DNA of 64,000 bases from positions 1-64,000 of the forward strand of contig DUUO01000023.1 in NCBI GenBank assembly GCA_012841525.1, in the 5' to 3' direction. Position numbers and translations under genes: made by a program. Positions 17,436 through 26,453 of this stretch are shown here, piece by piece; position 1 is the stretch's first letter, and each line of letters opens with the position of its first letter. Source of the DNA: Clostridiales bacterium (GTDB taxonomy: Bacteria; Bacillota; Clostridia; Christensenellales; DTU072). The notes beneath the pieces were generated by a model. That model was not told the DNA's origin. It did not search any database and saw nothing but the letters and a program-made list of their open reading frames with translations.

Positions 17436-18158
17436 TTAGTTTATTACTGCGTAGTTATATAAAACTGTATTTATCTCTTGAATTTCTCTGGTGCATGATT
17501 TTTCGGATTTTAGCGTGTTTTTTAAGCCAATCCATACATACTTAATAAAAGTTGGATTTTGCATTTCCATCATATGGAACATTCCCTTTATCAATTCAAG
17601 GGCATCATTTCTAGTTTGCTCATCAATTTTATTAGAAGAAATTATTGAATCTGAAAGTTGAGTTAACCAGTAAGTGCATTGCTCCTTTGCTGCATCTGGA
17701 AAAATTTCATTTTGTGTTTCTGGCTTAATTTCTGGCAAATCATAATTGGTTGTAAGCAACATAGCAAAACTATCTGCAAACGGTGTTATTATATTGTCCA
17801 AAAACTTGATGTATGATTCATGAGATGTTTCTGCTGGAAAAAATGTAGTAACAAAATCAATTATATTTTTTGATTTATTATCAAACTCAAAAAGTAAGCC
17901 CGAAACAAGGGCAATTGTTTTTCTTCTGCTTCTTGGCAAAAGAAATGTCGTTTTGTTGTCTGTGGTAGTTAGTGCATTTTGATATTCTGTCTCATAATCA
18001 TAAGCATTTACACAATCAGATAAAATCTCAAACAATTCTTTGTTTTCGACTAAGGTTTTTAAAAATTTTGAAATAACTTTATCAACAATTATTAATCGGG
18101 AAGAATAAAAAGAAACAATTAATTCATTAAGAATATCCAAAGTATTTTTTTGTTGCAT
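17436..18158 (-). CDS. Unknown protein, 240 residues
   Basis: Not recognised. The product is soluble, mostly helical in appearance, without signal peptide or membrane segment. A notable stretch is FLLPRSRRKTIALVSGLLFEFDNK near residues 72-95. The gene is divergent from the Crp/Fnr gene with about 200 bp between them, so the regulator may act on it, but no convincing operator was found. AGGTTATT precedes the ATG. Codon use resembles its neighbours. Confidence 0.75.
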   Translation of the reverse strand: MQQKNTLDILNELIVSFYSSRLIIVDKVISKFLKTLVENKELFEILSDCVNAYDYETEYQNALTTTDNKTTFLLPRSRRKTIALVSGLLFEFDNKSKNIIDFVTTFFPAETSHESYIKFLDNIITPFADSFAMLLTTNYDLPEIKPETQNEIFPDAAKEQCTYWLTQLSDSIISSNKIDEQTRNDALELIKGMFHMMEMQNPTFIKYVWIGLKNTLKSEKSCTREIQEINTVLYNYAVIN

Positions 18159-18278
18159 AATAACCTCAATGTATGTAAAATAGATTTTAATTGATTTATG
18201 AGTCTTATTAATAAATTTGTAGTGAAATTTTTTTGTTGCCTATTAAGAAACAATATATCACAAAATTTAAAAAAAGTC

Positions 18279-18307
18279 TTGCAATAATAGTTATAGCATA
18301 GTAAAAT
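18279..18307 (+). promoter_or_regulatory. Candidate promoter of the Crp/Fnr gene
   Basis: TTGCAA at 18279-18284 and TAAAAT at 18302-18307 are separated by 17 bp, close to the main sigma factor consensus. The transcript would begin about 45 nt before the ATG at 18357. Confidence 0.5.
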
Positions 18308-18356
18308 TACATTATATTTGTAGCCTAAGCAACAAGCATCAAGCTTGGAGAGAGAG

Positions 18357-19058
18357 ATGAAATTAATAAAATTAATTAAAAAAAGTCGTTTATTTGAAAA
18401 TTTAACAGAGCAAGAAATCAACTTAATTTTTGATTGCTTAAAAGGCAGAATTGTAAAATATTCTGTAGGGCAACTGTTAGCATCTCAAAACGAAAAAGTA
18501 GAAGAAATTGGAATAATTCTTGAGGGAAGTGCGTTGAAAGTAGTTAAGCGTTTTGACGGCACTAACGAACCTTTGGAATTGCTTGAAGCTGGCTATATGT
18601 TTGGTGAAATTGAAGGCTACTCAAAAGACAAAATTTTCTCTTATTCAGTTTTAGCGAATGAACCTGGAGCTACAGTTTTATATATAAGCATAGAAACGAT
18701 AGTTAGACAATGTTCAAAAAATTGTGAATTCCATCAACGTGTTATGGAAAATGTTATGGAAATTTTGGCTGATAAGAATTTAGAATTATCAAGAGATAAG
18801 AATTATTTAATGGAAAAAGGTATGCGTGCAAAAATTGCAATGTTCTTTTATGAAAAATATAGAGAACAAAATTCTCTCGAAATAAAACTCGGTATTAATA
18901 GAAATGAAATGGCAGAATATCTAAATGTTTCACGTCCTTCTATGTCAAGAGAAATGGGCGTAATGAAAGATGAAGGCATCATAGATTATTGGAAAGATGA
19001 AATAAAGATTTTGAATTTAGGTGCCCTTGAAGAAATTGTAAAAAATGCCAATTTTTAA
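18357..19058 (+). CDS. Crp/Fnr family transcription regulator
   Basis: A 233-residue regulator with an N-terminal cyclic-nucleotide-binding-type jelly roll (about residues 10-125, with LLEAGYMFGEIEGYS) and a C-terminal helix-turn-helix (about 170-205, NRNEMAEYLNVSRPSMSREM). There is no N-terminal Fe-S cysteine cluster, so it is not a classical oxygen-sensing Fnr; single cysteines occur near residues 33 and 119-123. The frame opens at a TTG at 18345, but GGAG at 18347-18350 fits the ATG at 18357. Effector and targets are unknown. Confidence 0.88.
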   Translation: MKLIKLIKKSRLFENLTEQEINLIFDCLKGRIVKYSVGQLLASQNEKVEEIGIILEGSALKVVKRFDGTNEPLELLEAGYMFGEIEGYSKDKIFSYSVLANEPGATVLYISIETIVRQCSKNCEFHQRVMENVMEILADKNLELSRDKNYLMEKGMRAKIAMFFYEKYREQNSLEIKLGINRNEMAEYLNVSRPSMSREMGVMKDEGIIDYWKDEIKILNLGALEEIVKNANF

Positions 19059-19086
19059 ATTTTAAGTGTATTAGTATTACATTTGA

Positions 19087-19109
19087 AACAACCTCAAGGT
19101 TGTTTTTTT
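19087..19109 (+). terminator. Rho-independent terminator after the Crp/Fnr gene
   Basis: AACAACCT and AGGTTGTT form a tight stem, followed by a run of seven T within TTTTTTTG. It lies about 30 nt behind the stop codon. Confidence 0.85.
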
Positions 19110-19148
19110 GTATATATTAATTGATTCTAGAAGAATAAAGCTACTTGT

Positions 19149-19361
19149 TGATATATTTATATGTACTGTAATTGAAGTGCAATGTCTTTGATTAATGGTG
19201 AAAGTGATGCACTAGTGAATATATTTATATGTATTGTAATTAAAGTGCAATGTTTTTGACTAATGGTGAAAGTGACGCACTAGTGAATATATTATATGTA
19301 CTGTAATTGAAGTGTAGTGTTTTTTTATTAATTGTGAAAGCGATGCACTAAATATATTTTG
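19149..19361. repeat. Three tandem units of about 68 bp upstream of the hydrolase gene
   Basis: GATATATTTATATG-like unit starts lie at about 19150, 19218 and 19285. Each unit carries GTAATTGAAGTG and GTGAAAGTGATGCACTA in near-identical form. The array fills the whole spacer (314 bases between genes) behind the terminator up to the hydrolase ribosome binding site. It shows no similarity to the preceding gene end. Confidence 0.9.
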
Positions 19362-19373
19362 TAGGAGATTTCT

Positions 19374-20291
19374 ATGAGTGCTGGAGTAATTGTAGCTATT
19401 GTTTTGGGTGTTATAGTTGGAGTATTGATGCTACTTTATTTTTTGATAAGTATTGGCGTTGTTATATATATACAAATACCTAAAAAACGAGATTTTGAAT
19501 TTTTAGTTGAACATGAAACTAAAGAAAAGGGATTTAAGAAAGAATGGCTTGATATAAGGTACGAGCCCATGGAAATGGTTTCTAAATACGGTTATAAGTT
19601 ATTTGGTAGATTTTATAGAAATCCAAAACCAACAAATAAGGTTATGCTATCTCTTCATGGGCATAACTCATGTTCAGTTTCACAAATGAAATATCTAAAT
19701 ATGTTTTTAGATTTAGGCTTTAATGTATTTATGCCAGATCATAGAAGAAGTGGTTTTAGTGATGGTAAAAGCATAACATTTGGTCATTATGAAAAATATG
19801 ATGTCATTTCATGGATAGACAAATTAGAAAAAATTGATGAAAACTTCAAATTTTATATTTTTGGAGAAAGCATGGGTGCTGCAACCGCTATATTAGTTAC
19901 AAGCCTTGATAAAAGAATAAATTTATTAATTTCATATTGCGGATATTATGACATGAAAAATATTTTTAAAGGGCATCTTAAAAATAAGCATCTCTTAAAC
20001 TTTATTTATCCAGGTATTAAATTGATGAGCAGGCTTATTACGAAAACAGATTTTAATGAATGTAGTGCAGGCAAAGCAATGAAAAAAGTAAAAGTGCCAA
20101 CTCTAGTAATTCATAGCGAAGGAGATCAATTGGTAATTTTTGAAAACGCTAAAAAAATGCTCGAGGCAAATCCAGATGCGGAACATTATTTCTTCAAAGA
20201 CACCGCTCATGCTAGAAGTATGGTTAAATATCCTGAGAAATTTACTGAAGTTGTTTCAAACTTTGTAAATTCTCATTTAGAAGACAAGTAG
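19374..20291 (+). CDS. Membrane-anchored alpha/beta hydrolase
   Basis: A 305-residue protein with one N-terminal membrane helix (about residues 4-31) and an alpha/beta hydrolase domain. The oxyanion-region motif LHGHNS near 98, the nucleophile elbow GESMG near 166-170, an acid in HSEGDQLV near 250, and the His in DTAHA near 283 form a plausible triad. It resembles the BAAT/serine aminopeptidase-like hydrolases common in Firmicutes. The catalytic domain could face either side of the membrane. AGGAG precedes the ATG. Substrate unknown. Confidence 0.85.
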   Translation: MSAGVIVAIVLGVIVGVLMLLYFLISIGVVIYIQIPKKRDFEFLVEHETKEKGFKKEWLDIRYEPMEMVSKYGYKLFGRFYRNPKPTNKVMLSLHGHNSCSVSQMKYLNMFLDLGFNVFMPDHRRSGFSDGKSITFGHYEKYDVISWIDKLEKIDENFKFYIFGESMGAATAILVTSLDKRINLLISYCGYYDMKNIFKGHLKNKHLLNFIYPGIKLMSRLITKTDFNECSAGKAMKKVKVPTLVIHSEGDQLVIFENAKKMLEANPDAEHYFFKDTAHARSMVKYPEKFTEVVSNFVNSHLEDK

Positions 20292-20374
20292 GGTAAATAA
20301 ACTGATTTTTACACATAAGTTTTTTATTGAAAACGAAAAAATTTTAAGCATATTAAGAAGGTGTTAAGTATCTA

Positions 20375-20590
20375 ATTGTTTTAAAATGTTTAGTTTTTAA
20401 GTGTTGTAGTTTTTAGTTAAAGATAAAAGATTTTAGGTGATTAAATATTATTAAAATGTTGAGTTTTTAGATGTTGTAGTTTTTAGTTAAAGATAAAAGA
20501 TTTTGGGTGCTTAAATATTATCGAAATGTTTAGTTTTTAAGTGTTTTAGTTTTTGGTTAAAAATAAAAGATTTTAGGTGGCTTTTTATAT
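20375..20590. repeat. Three tandem 70-bp units between the hydrolase and the S10 operon
   Basis: AAATGTTKAGTTTTTA recurs at about 20383, 20453 and 20523 with the following GTAGTTTTTAGTTAAAGATAAAAG-type segment, a period of 70 bp. No reading frame is conserved. This is the left part of a 658-base gene-free region (20292-20949); the right part holds two promoters and the operon leader. Confidence 0.9.
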
Positions 20591-20657
20591 TAAAATTTTT
20601 GTATTGGACACACGGCTTAGTGCTTTGCACCTTTATTGTTTTTTGTGCAAAAATCTC

Positions 20658-20686
20658 TTGATTTAGTTTTTGAAATTTTGTATAAT
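20658..20686 (+). promoter_or_regulatory. Upstream promoter of the S10 operon (P1)
   Basis: TTGATT at 20658-20663 and TATAAT at 20681-20686 have a 17-bp spacer. A transcript from here would carry about 255 nt before rpsJ. Confidence 0.65.
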
Positions 20687-20752
20687 GATATTCGCTGCCC
20701 AAAAATTGATTGCAACTTTAATTTTTCTTTTTATAAATATATAAAAAAATGT

Positions 20753-20781
20753 TTGACATAAAAAAAATGGTTTGATATTAT
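20753..20781 (+). promoter_or_regulatory. Main promoter of the S10 operon (P2)
   Basis: TTGACA at 20753-20758 and TATTAT at 20776-20781 are separated by exactly 17 bp, a near-consensus promoter preceded by an AT-rich stretch that could act as an UP element. Transcription would begin near 20788, leaving about 160 nt of leader. Confidence 0.8.
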
Positions 20782-20787
20782 GTCGTA

Positions 20788-20949
20788 GTTGCGTCAAAAA
20801 AAGAGAATTTTACCAAAGACGGAATATTGCAATTTATTAATTGTCAATTCTTGAGGGAATAGCAGCAAAAAGGGGTAACCCTTATTAAAAAAACGAAAAA
20901 AGATACACACGGCTAAGTGTAACGAAGAACCGAAATTAGGAGGATAACT
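20788..20949 (+). promoter_or_regulatory. Structured leader of the S10 operon
   Basis: The untranslated leader can fold: AGAATT (20804-20809) pairs with AATTCT (20846-20851) around an inner CAATT-tatt-AATTG hairpin (20830-20843). A second hairpin AAGGG-gtaa-CCCTT (20870-20883) follows, and the AGGAGG of rpsJ ends the leader. Leaders of ribosomal protein operons often bind one of the encoded proteins; which one, if any, is not known here. Confidence 0.45.
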
Positions 20950-21258
20950 ATGGCAGGTCAAAAGATTAGAATAAAGCTTAAAGCTTATGACCACAATTTA
21001 ATTGATGCATCATGTGAAAAAATTGTTGATGCAGCAAAACGTAGCAATGCTAGTATTTCAGGACCTATTCCATTGCCTACGCATAAAGAAATTATTACCA
21101 TTCTTCGTTCCCCTCATATGCATAAAGATAGTAGGGAACAATTTGAATTACGCACACACAAGCGTTTAATTGATATTTATAATAGTACATCTAAGACAAT
21201 CGATGCTTTAATGAAGCTAGATTTGCCAGCAGGTGTAGATATACAAATTAAGTTATAA
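20950..21258 (+). CDS. rpsJ: 30S ribosomal protein S10
   Basis: 102 residues, full length, with the usual [18 protein letters not shown] start and the [20 protein letters not shown] loop that reaches into the 30S head. S10 also serves as NusE in antitermination. It is the first gene of the joined S10-spc-alpha block and has AGGAGG 6 nt before the ATG. Confidence 0.98.
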   Translation: MAGQKIRIKLKAYDHNLIDASCEKIVDAAKRSNASISGPIPLPTHKEIITILRSPHMHKDSREQFELRTHKRLIDIYNSTSKTIDALMKLDLPAGVDIQIKL

Positions 21259-21269
21259 GGAGGCTCAAA

Positions 21270-21932
21270 ATGAAGAAAGCAATTCTTGGAACAAAAGTAG
21301 GTATGAGCCAAATTTTTACACCAGAAGGCACGGTTATACCAGTAAGTGTTATATCCACAGATCCTTGTGTTGTAGTACAAATTAAAACTGTTGAAAAAGA
21401 TGGCTATAATGCAATTAAAGTTGCTTATGGTGATATAAAAGAGGCGAAACTAAATAAGCCAGACTTAGGGCAATTTAAGAAATCCAAATTAGATGCTAAA
21501 AGACATATGAAAGAATTTCGTCTTGATGATATAAGTCAATACAAAGTCGGCGATGAAATCAAATGCACAGTTTTCAAACAAGGCGATTTTGTAGATGTAT
21601 CTGGAGTATCAAAAGGAAAAGGATTTGCAGGACCAATAAAAAGATGGAACTTCCATTTAGGACCTGCTGCTCATGGTTCTGGTTATCATAGAGGTGTTGG
21701 CTCATTGAGCGGTAGTGCAACTCCAGGTCGCGTTTTTAAGAACACTAAAATGGCAGGTCAAATGGGTGCAAAAAATGTCACAGTTCAAAATCTTGAAATT
21801 GTTAAAGTTGATGAAAACAAGAATGTCATTTTGGTTGCAGGCGGAATTCCAGGACCTAAAAAAGGCCTTGTCGTTATTAAAGACAGTGTAAAGAAAGCTC
21901 CTGGGAAATCCAGATGGTTTGCTAACAAATAA
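21270..21932 (+). CDS. rplC: 50S ribosomal protein L3
   Basis: 220 residues, an early 23S assembly protein. The start [12 protein letters not shown] and the central extension [21 protein letters not shown], which reaches towards the peptidyl transferase centre, are present. It lies 11 nt after rpsJ with a GGAGG ribosome binding site. Confidence 0.98.
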   Translation: MKKAILGTKVGMSQIFTPEGTVIPVSVISTDPCVVVQIKTVEKDGYNAIKVAYGDIKEAKLNKPDLGQFKKSKLDAKRHMKEFRLDDISQYKVGDEIKCTVFKQGDFVDVSGVSKGKGFAGPIKRWNFHLGPAAHGSGYHRGVGSLSGSATPGRVFKNTKMAGQMGAKNVTVQNLEIVKVDENKNVILVAGGIPGPKKGLVVIKDSVKKAPGKSRWFANK

Positions 21933-21943
21933 GGAGATACATT

Positions 21944-22567
21944 ATGTTGAAAGTAGATATATTTGATATGAAAGGGAAAAAATCTGGAAGTCTAGATTTA
22001 AAAGAAGAAGTTTTTGGTCAAGAATATAACGAAGCACTAATTCACCAAGTTATCGTAGCTCAACTTGCAAATAAAAGACAAGGCACAAAAAGTGCTCTAA
22101 CTCGTGCAGAAGTTAGAGGTGGTGGTGCTAAACCTTGGAGACAAAAAGGAACAGGTAGAGCAAGACAAGGAAGTATTCGCTCACCACAATGGACTAAGGG
22201 CGGCGTTGTATTTGCTCCAAAGCCAAGAGATTATAGCAAAAAAGTTAACAAAAAAATGAAAGATCTTGCTCTTTGTAGCGCGCTAAGTAAAAAATTGAGT
22301 GATGACAATATTATTGTTGTAAAAGATCTTGATATAAAAGAAGGAAAAACTAAAGAAGTAGCAAAAGTTTTAGAAAACTTAAAAGTATCTTCAAGTGCTT
22401 TAATAGTTCTAGACGGCGAAAATTTAAATGTAGTAAGAGCATCAAGAAATATACCAAAAGTTTTAACAACTGATGTTAAATTGATCAATTTATATGATCT
22501 GGTTAAATGTAACAAATGTATTATTACAGTTGATGCTATGAAGTCATTAATGGAGGCATATGCATAA
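21944..22567 (+). CDS. rplD: 50S ribosomal protein L4
   Basis: 207 residues. The long loop GGGAKPWRQKGTGRARQGS that lines the exit tunnel and the C-terminal globular domain are intact. In enteric bacteria L4 represses its own operon; no matching leader structure was identified here. Its stop overlaps the rplW start (TAATG). Confidence 0.97.
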   Translation: MLKVDIFDMKGKKSGSLDLKEEVFGQEYNEALIHQVIVAQLANKRQGTKSALTRAEVRGGGAKPWRQKGTGRARQGSIRSPQWTKGGVVFAPKPRDYSKKVNKKMKDLALCSALSKKLSDDNIIVVKDLDIKEGKTKEVAKVLENLKVSSSALIVLDGENLNVVRASRNIPKVLTTDVKLINLYDLVKCNKCIITVDAMKSLMEAYA

Positions 22568-22857
22568 TGAATAAGTACGATATTATAATTAAGCCAATAT
22601 TGTCAGAAAAATCAAACTTTAATATTGCTTTTAAGGTGTACACTTTTGTAGTTGCAAAAGATGCTACAAAAACACAAATTAAACAAGCAGTTGAAGAGAT
22701 TTTTGATGTTAAAGTGGCAAAAGTCAATACTGCAAATTATGATGGGAAAATGAAAAGAAGAGGCAGAACTCAAGGAAAAACTCCTTCATATAAAAAAGCA
22801 TATGTGACTCTTACACAAGATAGTAAGTCAATTTCACATTTTGAAAGTTTGGCATAG
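22567..22857 (+). CDS. rplW: 50S ribosomal protein L23
   Basis: 96 residues, normal length. PILSEKSNF near the start and the tunnel-exit loop RRGRTQGKTPSYKKAYVTL are present. With L29 it forms the docking site for signal recognition particle and trigger factor; L29 is strongly extended in this genome. The ribosome binding site lies inside the end of rplD. Confidence 0.97.
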   Translation: MNKYDIIIKPILSEKSNFNIAFKVYTFVVAKDATKTQIKQAVEEIFDVKVAKVNTANYDGKMKRRGRTQGKTPSYKKAYVTLTQDSKSISHFESLA

Positions 22858-22875
22858 TTTTGGGAGGTTATAGAA

Positions 22876-23703
22876 ATGGCTATTAAACAATATAAACCAA
22901 CATCTCCAGGAAGAAGAGGAATGACGACTCTTGATAATTCTGAATTATCAAAAGTTGATCCAGAAAAAAGCTTATTAGTTTCTAAAAAGAAAACTGCTGG
23001 AAAAAACTCTTATGGAAGAATAACATCCAGACATATGGGTGGTGGGAATCGTCAAAAATACAGAATTATCGACTTCAAGCGTGATAAAGATGGAATCCCT
23101 GCAAGAGTTGATTCAATACAATATGATCCAAATAGAAGTGCTAATATCGCTCTATTAGTTTATGCAGATGGTGAAAAAAGATATATTCTTGCACCACTTG
23201 GATTAAATGTAGGCGATGAAGTTTTAAGTGGTCCTAATGCTGACATTAAAGCAGGAAATAGTTTGCCACTTGAAAATATTCCAGATGGAACTATTGTACA
23301 TAACATTCAAATGCAACCAAATAAAAGTGCACAAATAGCAAGATCAGCAGGAACTTCTGCTCAATTAATGGGAAAAGAAGGTAAATATGCTATTTTGCGT
23401 ATGCCAAGCGGTGAAATGAGATATGTTTTAACAAAATGTAAAGCAACTATCGGTAGAGTTGGAAATATAAACCATTCTAATGTCACTATTGGAAAAGCTG
23501 GAAGAAAACGTCATATGGGAATTAGACCATCGGTTCGTGGTGTAGCAATGAATCCTATTGATCACCCACACGGCGGCGGCGAAGGCAAAAGCCCAATCGG
23601 AATGCCTACTCCTGTTTCTCCTTGGGGACAACCAGCTTTGGGATATAAAACAAGAAAGAAAAAGAGTCGTGCAAAAGGCATGATCATAAAACGTATTAAC
23701 TAG
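22876..23703 (+). CDS. rplB: 50S ribosomal protein L2
   Basis: 275 residues. The OB and SH3-like folds and the C-terminal HPHGGGEGK loop with its conserved His near the peptidyl transferase centre are intact. GGGAGG precedes the ATG by about 8 nt. Confidence 0.98.
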   Translation: MAIKQYKPTSPGRRGMTTLDNSELSKVDPEKSLLVSKKKTAGKNSYGRITSRHMGGGNRQKYRIIDFKRDKDGIPARVDSIQYDPNRSANIALLVYADGEKRYILAPLGLNVGDEVLSGPNADIKAGNSLPLENIPDGTIVHNIQMQPNKSAQIARSAGTSAQLMGKEGKYAILRMPSGEMRYVLTKCKATIGRVGNINHSNVTIGKAGRKRHMGIRPSVRGVAMNPIDHPHGGGEGKSPIGMPTPVSPWGQPALGYKTRKKKSRAKGMIIKRIN

Positions 23704-23714
23704 GAGGAATTAAG

Positions 23715-23993
23715 ATGAGTAGATCAGTTAAGAAAGGCCCATTTGTTGAAGAAGCCTTAATGAAAAAAGTAGTAGCTATGAATGAATCTGGCGAAAAAAG
23801 ACCAATTAAAACTTGGTCTAGATCTTCTACTATTTTTCCTGAATTTGTAGGTCATACTATAGCAGTTCACGATGGAAGAAAACATGTTCCAGTTTATATA
23901 ACTGAAGATATGGTTGGATTAAAACTTGGTGAATTTGCTCCAACACGTATATTTAGAGGCCATGCTGGTTCTAAAACAGCAGGTAAGAAATAG
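23715..23993 (+). CDS. rpsS: 30S ribosomal protein S19
   Basis: 92 residues. [12 protein letters not shown] start, [14 protein letters not shown] centre and [12 protein letters not shown] end are typical. S19 sits in the 30S head with S13, near the A-site finger. TAGGAGGA precedes the start. Confidence 0.98.
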   Translation: MSRSVKKGPFVEEALMKKVVAMNESGEKRPIKTWSRSSTIFPEFVGHTIAVHDGRKHVPVYITEDMVGLKLGEFAPTRIFRGHAGSKTAGKK

Positions 23994-24002
23994 GAGGATA
24001 TC

Positions 24003-24401
24003 ATGGCAACAAGAGTAAGAGAAAAAGCTGTAAAAAGAGCAGAACAAAAGGATTCAAGACCTTATGCTGTAGCTAAATATATAAGGATATCTCCATATAA
24101 AGTGCGTAGAGTTTTAGATGTTATTCGTGGAAAAAGTTATACAGAAGCAGTGGGAATATTGAAAACATTAAATAAATCATCAAGCATGCCTATACTAAAA
24201 GTAGTTAATTCTGCTGCAGCAAATGCTGAAAATAATCTTGGAATGGTTAAAGATTCATTATATATAGCAGAATGTTATGCAGATCAAGGCCCCACACTAA
24301 AACGTTGGAGAGCTCGTGCAAAAGGCAGGGGTGCTAGCATATTAAAAAGAACAAGTCATATTACAGTAATTTTAGACGAGTTAAAAGGAAAGGAGGATTA
24401 G
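24003..24401 (+). CDS. rplV: 50S ribosomal protein L22
   Basis: 132 residues. The core starts at [20 protein letters not shown] and includes the tunnel-lining hairpin with [20 protein letters not shown], the region where macrolide-resistance changes occur in other bacteria. About 20 charged residues precede the core. The stop is followed by GT and the rpsC start. Confidence 0.97.
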   Translation: MATRVREKAVKRAEQKDSRPYAVAKYIRISPYKVRRVLDVIRGKSYTEAVGILKTLNKSSSMPILKVVNSAAANAENNLGMVKDSLYIAECYADQGPTLKRWRARAKGRGASILKRTSHITVILDELKGKED

Positions 24402-24402
24402 T

Positions 24403-25161
24403 ATGGGACAAAAGGTTAATCCACGCGGTTTAAGAGTAGGCATCAATGCTCCATGGACTAGCACATGGTATGCTGATAAAAAAGATTTTGCTAAATATCT
24501 TAAACAAGATAATGAAATTAGAAAATATCTAAAAAAAGAATATTATGATGCAGCGATTTCAAAAATTAATATTGAAAGAGCGGCAGGAAATATAAAAATA
24601 GATGTATATTGTGGTAAAGTAGGAGTTGCAATAGGAAAACTTGATAAACTTGTTACTAAAGAAGGCGAAGAAGCTAAAATTGAAGAAAAATTAGCAACTA
24701 AAAAACCACGTACACGTAGAGAAGCTCAAGAAGCTGCAAGAGCAGATAGAGGCATAGATAAAATCAAAAAGGCAATTGCAAAAATTGTTGGCACAGACGA
24801 AGAAAACCTAAAAATAAATATTTTAGAAGTAAAAAATGTTGATTTAGATGCACAATTAGTTGCTGAATCAGTTGCTGCACAATTAGAAAGAAGAATGCCT
24901 TTCAGAAGAGCAATGAAATTTGCAATGTCTAGAACAATGAAAGCTGGAGCGAAAGGTGTAAAAGTTACCGTTGGTGGAAGACTAGATGGAGCTGAAATTG
25001 CAAGAAGTGAGTCTTATCATGAAGGTTCAATACCATTACAAACATTACGTGCTGAGATCGATTATGGTTTTGCAGAAGCAAAAACAACATATGGAATACT
25101 TGGTGTAAAGGTTTGGATCTATAAGGGTGAGATTTTTAAGAGTAAAGGAGGAAACAACTAA
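24403..25161 (+). CDS. rpsC: 30S ribosomal protein S3 with altered KH loop and insertion
   Basis: 252 residues, longer than the usual 210-235. The ends are typical ([13 protein letters not shown] at the start; [20 protein letters not shown] and VWIYKGE later), and the FRRAMK basic patch used at the mRNA entry is kept. The KH domain, however, reads IGKLDKL at residues 77-83 where S3 normally has the GKGG loop, and a charged insertion of about 35 residues follows (about 84-118, including [18 protein letters not shown]). The rest of the protein is ordinary, so it is taken as functional. Confidence 0.95.
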   Translation: MGQKVNPRGLRVGINAPWTSTWYADKKDFAKYLKQDNEIRKYLKKEYYDAAISKINIERAAGNIKIDVYCGKVGVAIGKLDKLVTKEGEEAKIEEKLATKKPRTRREAQEAARADRGIDKIKKAIAKIVGTDEENLKINILEVKNVDLDAQLVAESVAAQLERRMPFRRAMKFAMSRTMKAGAKGVKVTVGGRLDGAEIARSESYHEGSIPLQTLRAEIDYGFAEAKTTYGILGVKVWIYKGEIFKSKGGNN

Positions 25162-25685
25162 TGTTAATGCCTAAACGTGTAAAAAGAAGAAAGCAACATC
25201 GCGGCACTATGAAAGGTCGTGCAACAAGAGGTAATAAAATTACTTATGGACAATATGGTCTAGTTGCACTAGAGCCAGGTTGGATTACATCAAATCAAAT
25301 AGAAGCAGCTCGTGTAGCGATGACAAGATATGTTAGAAGAGGGGGAAAGGTATGGATAAAGATTTTCCCTGATAAGCCAGTTACAGCAAAACCTGCAGAA
25401 ACTCGTATGGGTAAAGGTAAAGGTTCTCCAGAATATTGGGTAGCAGTTGTAAAACCAGACAGAGTTATGTTTGAAATGGCAGGTATAACTGAAAAAGTTG
25501 CTAGAGAAGCATTGAGGCTTGCTGCACATAAATTACCAATTAAATGTAAGTTTGCAAAGAGAGAAGGCGCTGAAGCACTTTATGAAAAATATAAAAATGT
25601 AACATCAGCAGAACCTGTTGAAGAGATAACCGAAGTAGAAGAAGAAGATGTTAATGAAGTAGAAGAAAAAGGTGGTGAAGAATAA
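25161..25685 (+). CDS. rplP: 50S ribosomal protein L16 with acidic C-terminal tail
   Basis: 174 residues against about 140-145 usually. The core from [19 protein letters not shown] to KCKFAKREG is standard, including the [12 protein letters not shown] loop near the A and P sites. The last 28 residues or so are strongly acidic ([18 protein letters not shown]). The start overlaps the rpsC stop by one base (TAATG) with AAGGAGG upstream. Confidence 0.96.
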   Translation: MLMPKRVKRRKQHRGTMKGRATRGNKITYGQYGLVALEPGWITSNQIEAARVAMTRYVRRGGKVWIKIFPDKPVTAKPAETRMGKGKGSPEYWVAVVKPDRVMFEMAGITEKVAREALRLAAHKLPIKCKFAKREGAEALYEKYKNVTSAEPVEEITEVEEEDVNEVEEKGGEE

Positions 25686-26173
25686 TGAAGCCAGAAAGAT
25701 TTTTCGAAATGACGAATGAGGAATTAAATAACACAGTTAATGAATTAAAAAAGGAATTATTTGAGTTACGTTTTAAGCAAGCCGTTGCTCAACTACAAAA
25801 TCCTTTGAGAATTCGCGAATGCAAAAAAGATATTGCAAGAGCAATGACTGTTTTAAGACAAAGAGAAATTGGAATTTCTGTCGAACCTGCTGCAATAAAA
25901 GCAAAAAGCGCGAAAAAGACAAGCTCCAAGAAAACCGTAGCTAAAGATACCAAAGTTAAAGAAAAACCTGTAGCAAAATCTACCACCGAAAAAGTAACTG
26001 AATCAAAAGCTACAACTAAAGAAGAAAAACCTGTAGTAAAAACTACCGTGAAAAAGGCAACTAAAAAAGAAGAAACTAAAACTACAGAAAAAGCAAAACC
26101 TGCAGCTAAAGCAAGTGTGAAAAAAGCATCTGCAAAAACTACAGACGAAGCGAAAAAAGTTAGCGAAGAATAA
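25685..26173 (+). CDS. rpmC: 50S ribosomal protein L29 with long Lys/Thr/Ala-rich tail
   Basis: The first 65 residues or so are a complete L29 (ELKKELFELRFKQAVAQLQNPLRIRECKKDIARAMT). About 97 further residues follow without a stop: a low-complexity tail of Lys, Thr, Ala and Glu with repeated KTTVKKATKKEE-like pieces. L29 lies at the exit of the nascent-chain tunnel, so the tail would be near that site. The start overlaps the rplP stop (TAATG). The core is certain; a role for the tail is unknown. Confidence 0.94.
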   Translation: MKPERFFEMTNEELNNTVNELKKELFELRFKQAVAQLQNPLRIRECKKDIARAMTVLRQREIGISVEPAAIKAKSAKKTSSKKTVAKDTKVKEKPVAKSTTEKVTESKATTKEEKPVVKTTVKKATKKEETKTTEKAKPAAKASVKKASAKTTDEAKKVSEE

Positions 26174-26188
26174 AAAGGAGTAAAACTC

Positions 26189-26443
26189 ATGGAAAGAAAT
26201 TTAAGAAAAACAAGAACGGGTATAGTTGTTAGCAGTTCTATGGATAAAACCATTACAGTTTTATCCGAAAAAAGAGTTAAACACCCTGTATATAAAAAAT
26301 ACATTAAGAGATCAAAAAAATTCAAAGCTCATGACGAAAACAATGAATGTGGTGTGGGCGATAAAGTTTTGATAATGGAAACTCGTCCATTGTCAAAAAC
26401 TAAAAACTGGCGTTTAGTCAGAGTTATAGAAAAAGCTAAGTAG
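26189..26443 (+). CDS. rpsQ: 30S ribosomal protein S17
   Basis: 84 residues, OB-fold primary 16S-binding protein. [19 protein letters not shown] and [23 protein letters not shown] are standard. AAGGAG precedes the ATG. Confidence 0.97.
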   Translation: MERNLRKTRTGIVVSSSMDKTITVLSEKRVKHPVYKKYIKRSKKFKAHDENNECGVGDKVLIMETRPLSKTKNWRLVRVIEKAK

Positions 26444-26453
26444 GAGGCGCCTT

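Noticed and set aside
20511..20702. Small - strand gene of 63 codons between the hydrolase and the S10 promoters
   Set aside because: It runs through the 70-bp tandem repeat and the P1 promoter; no ribosome binding site or recognisable sequence.
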